The translations under genes and the position numbers were made by a program. A stretch of 11,420 nt of DNA, from the NCBI GenBank assembly GCA_937927525.1, contig CALBDR010000228.1, forward strand, positions 1 through 11,420, written 5' to 3'. Below the pieces are notes generated by a model that made no database searches, had not been told where the DNA came from, and saw nothing but the letters and a program-made list of their open reading frames with translations. Origin of the DNA: an uncultured Candidatus Melainabacteria bacterium. GTDB taxonomy: Bacteria > Cyanobacteriota > Vampirovibrionia > LMEP-6097. Positions 1 through 6,587 of this stretch are shown in pieces (within the stretch, counting starts at the first letter, position 1; each line of letters starts with the position of its first letter).

Positions 1-1
1 C

Positions 2-3000
2 TCTAAAGCTCAAGAAGCATTGAGCGTCTATCAAGATAACTATATCGTAATAGGTCCAGACCTTGGTGATGATAATGAATTTGAAGAAATTAAAGATGAA
101 CCATTTTTTTATAACTTAAAAAATGCACTGGAAGAAGCAAACCTAAAATGTAGATTTGGTAAATGGAAAATACCTGGTGCTCCTAGAACATTTTTAGTTG
201 GTGGCTTTAAAGAAAGATTTGATGTTGAAAGATTATTACATACTTTCTGGCAAGAATTCGGTTTAGACTCTTATGAAGGATCATGGGACTATGTTGAACC
301 GACATTATTTTCAACTACAGCAGCGGAGCTAATTGAAGTTATTTGTAAAACTAATCTTGAATCACAAGATACAGCTGTAGCACATTTCCATGAATGGATT
401 TGTGGTGCTGGAGTTCTTTATCTTAAGAAAAATATGCCTAAAGTAGGTACCGTATTCTCAACTCACGCTACTGTTTTAGGTAGGTCTATGGCTCAGAACA
501 ATTCAATGTACTATCATGAACTAGAATTAAGTACTAATATCGACCATAAAGCTTATGTAAACGGAGTTAAGAGTAAACATTCACTTGAGGCTATAGCTGC
601 AAGAAACGCTGACTGTTTCACAACTGTAAGTGAGTTTACTGGTAGAGAAGCTTTTCATGTTTTAAATGCAAAACCAGATTTAATTGTATACAACGGCTTA
701 AATAAAGAAGATGTAGATACTAACAACAAAGGTATCCATAAAAAGCAATTACTAGATAAATGTTCTGAGTTTTTAGGTGAAACTTTCCCTAAAAATACCC
801 AAATTTGGTTAAGCTCAGGAAGATATGAATTTAAAAACAAAGGATACGACTTGTGTTTAGATGCTTTAGCTAAATTAAACTCTAAGCTACCTGACAATCA
901 TCCTCCTGTAATAATGCTATTTTTAGTAGCGGCTGATCATACCAAATTAGATTCTAGTTATGAGTTCCCTAAGTCTGATCATCCAGACTATAGACCGGTT
1001 GCGATTTCACCTATCCATAATGCAGATCATGATCAAATACTCAATGCTGTTAAATATCATGGATTAGATAGAAAATCATCTAAGGTTAGAACTATATTTT
1101 CAACTCAGTACTTAGATGGCGCTGATGGAATATTTAACTTAACTTATGATCAGATACTTGATTGCACAGATTTAACACTATTCCCTTCATTCTATGAGCC
1201 ATGGGGATATACTCCACTTGAAAGTGCGATAAAAGGTATTCCTACTGTGACTTCGGACCTTGCAGGCTTTGGTCACTGGATTCACACGCTAGAAGGTAAC
1301 TGGTCAAAATTAGTAAAAGTACTTTCTAGAAAGAATAGAACCTTTGAAGATACTAGTAATACGTTAACCAACCTTCTTCTGGATTTTGCTTTAGAAGGAT
1401 ATAAGAATAAAGACGAAGCAATTAAACTTTCTAATGATTTAGCTAAACTAATCCACTGGTCTGAGATTTTTCCTGGCTATAGAAAAGCATATGAGATTGC
1501 AAGAGCTAAAGGATATGCTAGATTCGTTTCTAGCCAAAATGAATTTATACAGAATCCATTTAAACAAGCTGAATTTTGTACTGTTAGTGAAGGTAAGAAA
1601 ATGTGCTTTAACTTACTTTCAGTAGATGTACCTTTACCATCTAAGCTAGAAAGGTTAAATGAGCTCGCATATAATGTTTGGTCTAGCTGGGATAAGGAGG
1701 CAAGAGCATTATTTGAATCAATGAATCCTACTCTATGGGAGTATTTTGATCATAGCCCAATGAAAGTTCTTAAAAGTATTCCTTATAATGAACTCATTGA
1801 TTTAGCTGAAAATAATGACTTTATAGAACGCTACGAAAAAGTTTACTCTAACTTTAAAAAGTACATGGGTAAAATCAACGATAAAGAACTTATAGATTTT
1901 GATAGACCTATTATTTCTTACTTCTCTATGGAGTATGGTTTACATGAAAGTATCCCTATCTACGCTGGTGGTCTAGGAATTCTATCAGGTGATCATATGA
2001 AAGGTGCTTCAGATATGGATATGAACCTAGTGGGTGTAGGTTTATTCTATAACGAAGGATACTTTACACAAGAAATCAACTCAGATGGTTATCAAGTAGA
2101 ACACTACCCTCAACAAGATTGGAAAAACTTGCCAGTTAAGATTTTACTTAACGAGCATGGTAATCAAGTAAAAATTCCTGTTGAGTATCCTAATAATATT
2201 GTTTGGACTAGAGTTTTAGTTCTTCAGGTAGGAAAAGCTCCTGTATTCTTATTTGATACTAATATCGAAGAAAACTCTTGGGAAGATAGAGCTATAACAG
2301 CTAAGCTATATGCTGGTGATAAGCATATGAGAATTAGACAGGAAATTCTTGTAGCTACAGCAGGTGTAAGACTGTTAAGAGACATCTTGAATATTAACCC
2401 AGCAGTTTATCACTTAAACGAAGGACATTGTGCATTTATCGCAGTTGAGAGATTCAGAAGAATGGCTCAACAGGGTCAAGATCTTCAAGAATCTTTTGAA
2501 GCAATGAGAGCTACTACGATATTCACTACTCACACTCCTGTTCCAGCAGGTAATGAGACTTTTGACTTAAGTTTAATTCACGAAATGTTTGGACATACAT
2601 TCCACTCTATGAATGTACCTATCGAAAGATTCTTAGAACTAGGTAGAGATGAGCAGAATCCTAATGTCTTCTCTATGACAGTACTTGCAATTAACATTTC
2701 ATGTAAGAGTAATGCTGTGGCTCAGCTTCATGGAGATGTAGCATATGATATGTGGAAACATGTACTTCCTAAGGATCAACCAGATCATTTAGGTTACGTA
2801 ACAAACGGAGTTCATATGGGTAGTTGGCTTGGTGATTCCATGAAAGAAATTTATTCTCAAGAGATGGAGAATATTTCAGATAAAATCATTTGGGATAAAC
2901 ACCAAGAACAAAAATCCAAATTTATAGAATACCTAAAAATTAAAATCCTAAATGACTACTCTAGAAAAGGTGTTAGCTTAGATCTAATCAAACAAATCAT

Positions 3001-3691
3001 TGACGGATTAAGCGAAGATACTTTACTTGTTGGTTTCGCTAGAAGGTTTGCTGAATATAAAAGAGCAGGATTAGTCTTCAGTGACTTAGAAAAATTACAA
3101 GAAATCATAGCGAATGCTGATAGACCTGTAACTTTAGTTTACGCTGGTAAGGCTCACCCTAACAATGGTAGAGGAAAAGAGATTATTCAATCTATATACA
3201 GAAATGTTCTTGATGAGAGATTCTTAGGTAGAGTAATTCTACTGGAGAACTATAATATGCACACTGGGCGTCTAATGACTCAAGGTTGTGATGTTTGGTT
3301 AAATAATCCAGTAATGAGAAAAGAAGCTTGTGGTACTAGTGGGATGAAAGCCGCAGCCAATGGTGTTCTTAATCTTTCACTTCCAGATGGTTGGTGGCAT
3401 GAAGGTTACAGATCTGAAATCGGTTGGTCAATTCCTCCTTCCCATAATCCAGATTATGGTGCTATGTGCTGGGAAGAGTGTCAGTCTATTTACAAACTAC
3501 TCCAAGAAGAAGTAATCCCTCAGTTCTATAATAAAGGACCTGAAGGTTACTCTGAAGAATGGTTGAAGAAGATGAGAGCTTCAATACTTCATACTTGTAA
3601 AGAGTTTAGTACTGATAGAATGCTTAGTGATTACATGAATAAAATGTATCAGTTTGCGATTGATAATAGTAATAAATTGGTTACGCAATAA
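2..3691 (+). CDS. Glycogen synthase (GT3) fused to alpha-glucan phosphorylase (GT35), 5' end outside the window
   Basis: A two-enzyme fusion for glycogen or alpha-glucan metabolism in the cytoplasm; 1229 codons are visible. The reading frame is open to the left edge, and its first residues (SKAQEAL...DNYIVIGP) match the start of eukaryotic-type glycogen synthases just after their VGGI(Y/H)TVL segment. The TTG at 20 is therefore not the real start, and roughly 20-40 residues are missing. Counting from the codon at 2, the GT3 half spans about 1-515. It has GRYEFKNKG with the UDP-glucose-binding Arg274 and Lys280, and FYEPWGYTPLE with Glu399 and Glu407. A DUF3417-like segment follows near 545-640, then a GT35 phosphorylase of the divergent (TIGR02094-type) group: NEGH 806-809, TTHTPVPAGNE 842-852, and GTSGMK with the presumed PLP lysine Lys1116. 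The synthase half builds alpha-1,4-glucan from nucleotide-glucose and the phosphorylase half releases glucose-1-phosphate. Both catalytic sites look intact. The family assignments are confident; how the two activities are coordinated is unknown. Confidence 0.93.
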   Translation, partial: SKAQEALSVYQDNYIVIGPDLGDDNEFEEIKDEPFFYNLKNALEEANLKCRFGKWKIPGAPRTFLVGGFKERFDVERLLHTFWQEFGLDSYEGSWDYVEPTLFSTTAAELIEVICKTNLESQDTAVAHFHEWICGAGVLYLKKNMPKVGTVFSTHATVLGRSMAQNNSMYYHELELSTNIDHKAYVNGVKSKHSLEAIAARNADCFTTVSEFTGREAFHVLNAKPDLIVYNGLNKEDVDTNNKGIHKKQLLDKCSEFLGETFPKNTQIWLSSGRYEFKNKGYDLCLDALAKLNSKLPDNHPPVIMLFLVAADHTKLDSSYEFPKSDHPDYRPVAISPIHNADHDQILNAVKYHGLDRKSSKVRTIFSTQYLDGADGIFNLTYDQILDCTDLTLFPSFYEPWGYTPLESAIKGIPTVTSDLAGFGHWIHTLEGNWSKLVKVLSRKNRTFEDTSNTLTNLLLDFALEGYKNKDEAIKLSNDLAKLIHWSEIFPGYRKAYEIARAKGYARFVSSQNEFIQNPFKQAEFCTVSEGKKMCFNLLSVDVPLPSKLERLNELAYNVWSSWDKEARALFESMNPTLWEYFDHSPMKVLKSIPYNELIDLAENNDFIERYEKVYSNFKKYMGKINDKELIDFDRPIISYFSMEYGLHESIPIYAGGLGILSGDHMKGASDMDMNLVGVGLFYNEGYFTQEINSDGYQVEHYPQQDWKNLPVKILLNEHGNQVKIPVEYPNNIVWTRVLVLQVGKAPVFLFDTNIEENSWEDRAITAKLYAGDKHMRIRQEILVATAGVRLLRDILNINPAVYHLNEGHCAFIAVERFRRMAQQGQDLQESFEAMRATTIFTTHTPVPAGNETFDLSLIHEMFGHTFHSMNVPIERFLELGRDEQNPNVFSMTVLAINISCKSNAVAQLHGDVAYDMWKHVLPKDQPDHLGYVTNGVHMGSWLGDSMKEIYSQEMENISDKIIWDKHQEQKSKFIEYLKIKILNDYSRKGVSLDLIKQIIDGLSEDTLLVGFARRFAEYKRAGLVFSDLEKLQEIIANADRPVTLVYAGKAHPNNGRGKEIIQSIYRNVLDERFLGRVILLENYNMHTGRLMTQGCDVWLNNPVMRKEACGTSGMKAAANGVLNLSLPDGWWHEGYRSEIGWSIPPSHNPDYGAMCWEECQSIYKLLQEEVIPQFYNKGPEGYSEEWLKKMRASILHTCKEFSTDRMLSDYMNKMYQFAIDNSNKLVTQ

Positions 3692-3700
3692 GCCAAAACC

Positions 3701-4243
3701 CTACATAAAAATACTTTTATCTGACACTTTAGTATAAAATTTAGCACCAAGTCTTGCAATTGGATGATATTTTTTTACATCAATTTTATTATTAGTCCCC
3801 TCTCTTAACAAACTATCTGTAAAATGAACTTTAAGGATTTTACAAACAGCTAAATTACCGGAGCCTGGCTGTAATTCAGTATTAAAACCAAATATACTAT
3901 GCTCAATTAAAGACTCTAAACGATCAGAAACATTGACTAAATCAATTAGTTCACACTCAAACTGAGCTATAGATTCTTTTACTCTCTTGGCTTTAATCAG
4001 TTCAGAAGGAATTTTAGTTAATTTAGCTTCATTGAATTCATCAATACTATGCTCAAATTCTTTTGCTGTAATCTTCATAGCTTTTAATATCTCATCAGTT
4101 ACGAAGTTAACTACGCAATTCCTAGTCTCTAAAAGATTTCTAACAGTATCTTTTAAAGTTCCGTCGTCTTTAGGCGCTATTAAAGAAATCATTAAACTAT
4201 AAATATCTTTGCGCTCTAAATCAAAAATAGAGAAGGATTTCAT
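3701..4243 (-). CDS. Flavin-reductase-like (FMN-binding split barrel) protein lacking the flavin-binding core
   Basis: A homologue of the flavin reductase-like/flavoredoxin family (COG1853), 180 residues. The middle matches well: KDDGTLKDTVRN (25-36), then VVNFVTDE, DEFNEAKLTKIPS and a Cys/Glu strand. So does the end: NLAVCKILKVHF and a tail HPIARLGAKFY resembling the family's HPIGRLGG.Y. The start LERKDIYSLMISLIAP matches the family's first helix and strand. In relatives about 40 residues normally lie between that P and the (K/R)DDGT.KDT motif, including the (R)PIAWVST and N.APFSFFN strands that hold FMN; here they are absent, with the join near 4171. A roughly 20-residue extra segment (about 98-128) partly makes up the length. 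The frame is otherwise intact. It could be a degraded gene, a repurposed protein, or an assembly deletion; flavin binding is doubtful. The start ATG has no Shine-Dalgarno sequence, but a TAAAAT box lies 7 bases upstream. It converges on the glycogen gene with 9 bases between the stops. Confidence 0.7.
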   Translation of the reverse strand: MKSFSIFDLERKDIYSLMISLIAPKDDGTLKDTVRNLLETRNCVVNFVTDEILKAMKITAKEFEHSIDEFNEAKLTKIPSELIKAKRVKESIAQFECELIDLVNVSDRLESLIEHSIFGFNTELQPGSGNLAVCKILKVHFTDSLLREGTNNKIDVKKYHPIARLGAKFYTKVSDKSIFM

Positions 4244-4250
4244 AGTTATG

Positions 4251-4256
4251 ATTTTA
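4251..4256 (-). promoter_or_regulatory. Candidate -10 box for the flavin-reductase-like gene
   Basis: TAAAAT on the minus strand, preceded by TG, ends 7 bases before the ATG at 4243. No good -35 is visible. If used, transcription would begin at or next to the start codon. Such boxes arise often by chance in AT-rich DNA. Confidence 0.25.
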
Positions 4257-4312
4257 CAGTGAAATTAGTGCATTTAGAAGACTTATACATAGAAGATGAT
4301 AAAATCCAAATC

Positions 4313-4405
4313 ATGCTTAGAATTTTCATCTGTTTAGTAGCTTTATTTTCTATTATAAATAATCCTGCTTTTTCAGCAGTAAGTTTTAATTACGATGCCG
4401 GGTAG
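4313..4405 (+). pseudogene. Orphan signal-peptide-like mini-ORF (30 codons), possible remnant of an exported protein gene
   Basis: An ATG opens a 30-codon frame, MLRIFICLVALF...FSAVSFNYDAG, ending in TAG. It looks like a complete Sec signal peptide: a short positive start (Arg3), a hydrophobic core of about 12 residues, and an AFSA-V junction that fits signal peptidase I, followed by only eight mature residues. Reading through the TAG, the frame stops again eight codons later. There is no clear ribosome-binding site. It lies alone in the 192-base gap between hisI and the flavin-reductase-like gene, on the opposite strand to both. It may be the front of a decayed exported-protein gene, a very small secreted peptide, or chance in AT-rich DNA. 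The rest of the gap (4244-4312 and 4406-4435) holds nothing I can assign apart from the candidate -10 box at 4251. Confidence 0.35.
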
Positions 4406-4435
4406 CTTCAAGAAACTATAAACGATTAACAATTC

Positions 4436-4933
4436 TTAAAGTTTAGTTGGGTTTGGTGCATCACCATAAACTTCTTTAGGGTCAAAGGTTTTCTCGAATT
4501 CTGTATATGTCAGCTTTAAACCATTTTCAGTTTGATTCTCTGCTTTCTCAGCATCTTCACCAAATGGAATAGTTCTATAGAAGCAAGACTTATAACCTAC
4601 GTGGCAGCTAGCTCCATTACCTGTAACTTCTACTCTTAACCAGACACAATCCTGGTCATCATCAATATAAAATTCTTTAATCTTTTGTACTAAGCCACTA
4701 GTAGCACCTTTGTGCCAGACTATTTGGCGGCTTCTAGAAAAATAAACTGCTTCACCTAATTCGATAGACTTTCTTAAAGCTTCTTCATTCATATAACCTT
4801 GCATTAAAAGCAAGCCTGATTGATATTCAGTAGTCACGACAGGAATTAAACCGTGCTCATCAAATTTAGGAGCTAACTCATTACTCTCCTCAACCTGTTC
4901 AACTGTAACTCTTTTTCCTAATATATCAGTCAT
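4436..4933 (-). CDS. hisI: Phosphoribosyl-AMP cyclohydrolase
   Basis: Third step of histidine synthesis: opens the purine ring of phosphoribosyl-AMP in the cytoplasm. With the ATG at 4933 the protein has 165 residues. Family motifs in order: GLIPVV (29-33), MQGYMNEEAL, WHKGATSG (73-80), IDDDQDC (90-96), and CHVGYKSCFYR (110-120). Relatives have D-C-D-x-D at 91-95, where the Asps bind magnesium and the Cys is one of three zinc ligands. Here that Cys is Asp92, while Cys110 and Cys117 are kept; Cys96 is the only nearby Cys. A roughly 45-residue acidic tail follows the core and is not a HisE domain, so this is not a HisIE fusion. An in-frame ATG at 4957 would add eight residues, but it lies upstream of a TATAAT box, so I prefer 4933. 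No other histidine gene is nearby; the tRNA terminator upstream separates it from tRNA-Leu. Confidence 0.93.
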   Translation of the reverse strand: MTDILGKRVTVEQVEESNELAPKFDEHGLIPVVTTEYQSGLLLMQGYMNEEALRKSIELGEAVYFSRSRQIVWHKGATSGLVQKIKEFYIDDDQDCVWLRVEVTGNGASCHVGYKSCFYRTIPFGEDAEKAENQTENGLKLTYTEFEKTFDPKEVYGDAPNPTKL

Positions 4934-4945
4934 AATCAGCTTTAT

Positions 4946-4951
4946 ATTATA
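4946..4951 (-). promoter_or_regulatory. Candidate -10 box for hisI
   Basis: A perfect TATAAT on the minus strand, 12 bases before the ATG at 4933. It sits between two possible hisI start codons (4957 and 4933), favouring the downstream one. A -35 at normal spacing is not recognisable; TTGTAT occurs but 22 bases away. A transcript from here would have a leader of only about five bases. Confidence 0.4.
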
Positions 4952-4999
4952 AAACATATGAGAAAATAGGGTTATACAAAATTATGATTAAAACTAAGC

Positions 5000-5033
5000 A
5001 AAAAAAAAACCTCCACTACAGTGGAGGTTTTTT
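5000..5033 (-). terminator. Intrinsic terminator after tRNA-Leu
   Basis: A perfect 7-bp stem, CCTCCAC/GTGGAGG (5010-5016 with 5021-5027), and a four-base loop. On the minus strand it is followed by ten T (5009-5000). A-T pairs can extend the stem on both sides, and the six T at 5028-5033 make it symmetrical, so it could also work on the plus strand. The hairpin begins within a few bases of the tRNA's encoded CCA, so it should end the tRNA transcript and insulate hisI. Confidence 0.9.
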
Positions 5034-5035
5034 AA

Positions 5036-5122
5036 TGGTACCCAAGGCCGGACTTGAACCGGCACGTCCCGAAGGACAACAGATTTTAAGTCTGTTGCGT
5101 CTACCAATTCCGCCACTTGGGC
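5036..5122 (-). tRNA. tRNA-Leu (anticodon UAA)
   Basis: An 87-base class II tRNA with encoded CCA. Read on the minus strand: acceptor GCCCAAG (5122 down) pairs with CTTGGGT, with a G-U first pair as in other Leu(UAA) tRNAs. The D stem is GCG/CGC with loop AATTGGTAGA. The anticodon stem ACAGA/TCTGT encloses loop CTTAAAA, giving anticodon UAA (5086-5088). The long variable arm GTCC-TTCG-GGAC is typical of leucine tRNAs. The T arm is GCCGG-TTCAAGT-CCGGC. A strong terminator follows directly. It lies head-to-head with murF, about 70 bases apart. Confidence 0.98.
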
Positions 5123-5152
5123 AAGTGAGGGATCTGAACGCTCAGAACTTAG

Positions 5153-5181
5153 ATTATTTTACAACAAACTAGACAAGTCAT
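5153..5181 (-). promoter_or_regulatory. Candidate promoter for tRNA-Leu
   Basis: On the minus strand ATGACT (5181-5176, 4 of 6 to the -35 consensus) and AATAAT (5158-5153, 5 of 6 to the -10) are separated by exactly 17 bases. The predicted start lies about 20-25 bases before the mature tRNA 5' end at 5122. It falls in the short tRNA-murF divergent gap, so any murF promoter must overlap it; for murF I see only a weak TTTACA at 5158-5163 without a good -10. Confidence 0.4.
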
Positions 5182-5192
5182 GGTATCTTTTG

Positions 5193-6542
5193 ATGATAGA
5201 AAACAAAATCATAATGAAAGCTTTAGAAATCAGCACTGACTCAAGAACTATCGAGAAAAATTCCATTTATATACCTTTAGTGGGTGAAAAGTTTGATGGA
5301 CACGATTTCATCCCAGAATCTCTTGAAAAAGGTGCTGTTAAAGTATTTTCACAAATTCCTTATGAAAAACTACTGGAAAAATTTACTAACAATTTAAAAG
5401 ATAAAAAAAATATTGAAATTTTAGAAACTAATAAAGAAAAAATTGAAGAAGTTGAAAATACACTAAAGAAATATCAGGATTTAGCTCGAAACTACAAAAG
5501 AGAAATTAATCCTCTTACTATCGCAATCACCGGAAGTAACGGAAAAACCACAGTAAAAGAAATGCTTGCAAGTATTTTAAAAACTAAATATAAAATCCAT
5601 TACAGTGAAGCTAACTTCAATAATGAAATCGGTGTTCCTAAAACCATACTTTCCATGCCAGAAGATACTGAAATATTGATTCTAGAGATGGGTATGCGTG
5701 GCTTAGGGCAAATAGAAGATCTTTCAGCTATAGCTGAACCTAATATTTGCATAATTACGAATATAGGGACTGCTCACATAGAACTACTTGGTTCACAAGA
5801 AAATATAAGAAAAGCTAAATTAGAAATAATTAAATATGCAAGAGAATATAAACAAGGAAACTACTCTAAAGATCAAGAAAAATTACTTTTAGTTGATACT
5901 AAGCATTTTGAAAAACTTAATTCTGATAAAAACTTCAAAGAAGTTTTTCAAAAAATCAAATGTATCCCATTTAATAATAGTGAAAAAATTTCACTTAATA
6001 TGCTTTCAAATGATGGTATCAATTCATCTGCAAATGCAGCAATTAAAGTATCTGAGCTTTTAGGAATAGGTAGAGATTATTCAAAAAAAATCCTTGAAAA
6101 CTTAGCTCCGATTAAAGGTAGGGGACAGGTTTATATAGATGCAAACAGTAATATTTATATAGATGAAAGCTATAATGCTAGTCCTGAAACCTTATTATTA
6201 GGAGTAAATGCACTTTGTAAAGAGTTTCCAGAATCAAATAAATTAATTATCAGTGCAGAAATTTTAGAAAATGACCCAGATCTAGTAAATAATGCTTATA
6301 TAGCAATAGAAAAAATATCTGAAGATAAAGAAAAGAACCTTGAATTTTTAAATCTTTCCGGAAAATCTAATGAGGAAAAAAATAAGATATTTTTAGATAA
6401 ATTAAATTTAGAAACAATCACAAACTTAAAAGAAATTTCTTACCAAGAGTTAAAAAAACTGTTTACTAATAATTCTGTAGCTAAAATAATATATCTAAAA
6501 GCTTCAAGAGCTGCAAAGCTCGAAAAACTTCTTCAAAGTTAA
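5193..6542 (+). CDS. murF: UDP-N-acetylmuramoyl-tripeptide--D-alanyl-D-alanine ligase
   Basis: Adds D-Ala-D-Ala to the UDP-MurNAc-tripeptide with ATP, the last cytoplasmic step of peptidoglycan precursor synthesis. From the ATG at 5193 the protein has 449 residues, normal for MurF. Motifs: STDSRTI and GEKFDGHDF in the N-terminal domain; the ATP loop GSNGKTT (114-120); ANFNNEIGVP; EMGMRGLGQIEDLS, typical of MurF; TNIGTAHIELLGS; the lysine-containing KAKLEI region; and DESYNASPET. The C-terminal domain is unusual: the usual GDMxELG...H motif reads SAEILENDPD, and KGSR reads KASR. A lysine-rich helical insertion (about 50-105) replaces part of the N-terminal domain. Start choice is uncertain: TTG 5190, ATG 5193 and ATG 5214 are in frame and none has a clear ribosome-binding site. 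The unknown gene 45 bases downstream is on the same strand and probably shares the transcript. Confidence 0.93.
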   Translation: MIENKIIMKALEISTDSRTIEKNSIYIPLVGEKFDGHDFIPESLEKGAVKVFSQIPYEKLLEKFTNNLKDKKNIEILETNKEKIEEVENTLKKYQDLARNYKREINPLTIAITGSNGKTTVKEMLASILKTKYKIHYSEANFNNEIGVPKTILSMPEDTEILILEMGMRGLGQIEDLSAIAEPNICIITNIGTAHIELLGSQENIRKAKLEIIKYAREYKQGNYSKDQEKLLLVDTKHFEKLNSDKNFKEVFQKIKCIPFNNSEKISLNMLSNDGINSSANAAIKVSELLGIGRDYSKKILENLAPIKGRGQVYIDANSNIYIDESYNASPETLLLGVNALCKEFPESNKLIISAEILENDPDLVNNAYIAIEKISEDKEKNLEFLNLSGKSNEEKNKIFLDKLNLETITNLKEISYQELKKLFTNNSVAKIIYLKASRAAKLEKLLQS

Positions 6543-6576
6543 CCTCAACTTAACAAAGATTGAGTATATACAGTAT

Positions 6577-6583
6577 GGGAGAG
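6577..6583 (+). promoter_or_regulatory. Strong ribosome-binding site of the coiled-coil protein
   Basis: GGGAGAG lies just before the ATG at 6588, with GGAG spaced six bases. It is the best Shine-Dalgarno sequence in the window and fixes this start. Most neighbouring genes have none, so this gene may be translated more strongly than murF ahead of it. Confidence 0.8.
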
Positions 6584-6587
6584 ATTT

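Noticed and set aside
20..22. TTG as start of the glycogen synthase-phosphorylase
   Set aside because: The frame is open to position 2 and the residues before it match the GT3 family, so the gene continues left of the window.
655..897. Minus-strand open frame of 80 codons
   Set aside because: Lies inside the GT3 domain in another frame and resembles no protein; the same holds for 3987-4202 (+), 7070-7339 (-) and 8613-8831 (+), each inside a supported gene.
3705..3720. ATAAAA-ATAC-TTTTAT hairpin between the convergent genes as terminator
   Set aside because: Only six A-T pairs and no run of T after it.
4406..4441. Nine-pair stem overlapping the hisI stop (4406-4414 with 4433-4441) as hisI terminator
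   Set aside because: Large loop, mostly A-T with one G-U pair, and no T-run on the hisI side.
4934..4957. Longer hisI start at ATG 4957
   Set aside because: It precedes a perfect TATAAT and adds eight residues (MFYNIKLI) not expected in the family; the ATG at 4933 fits better, though this is not proved.
4984..5172. Open frame across the tRNA (MVPKAGLEPARPEG...)
   Set aside because: A typical false protein read from the antisense of tRNA-Leu; it also crosses the terminator.
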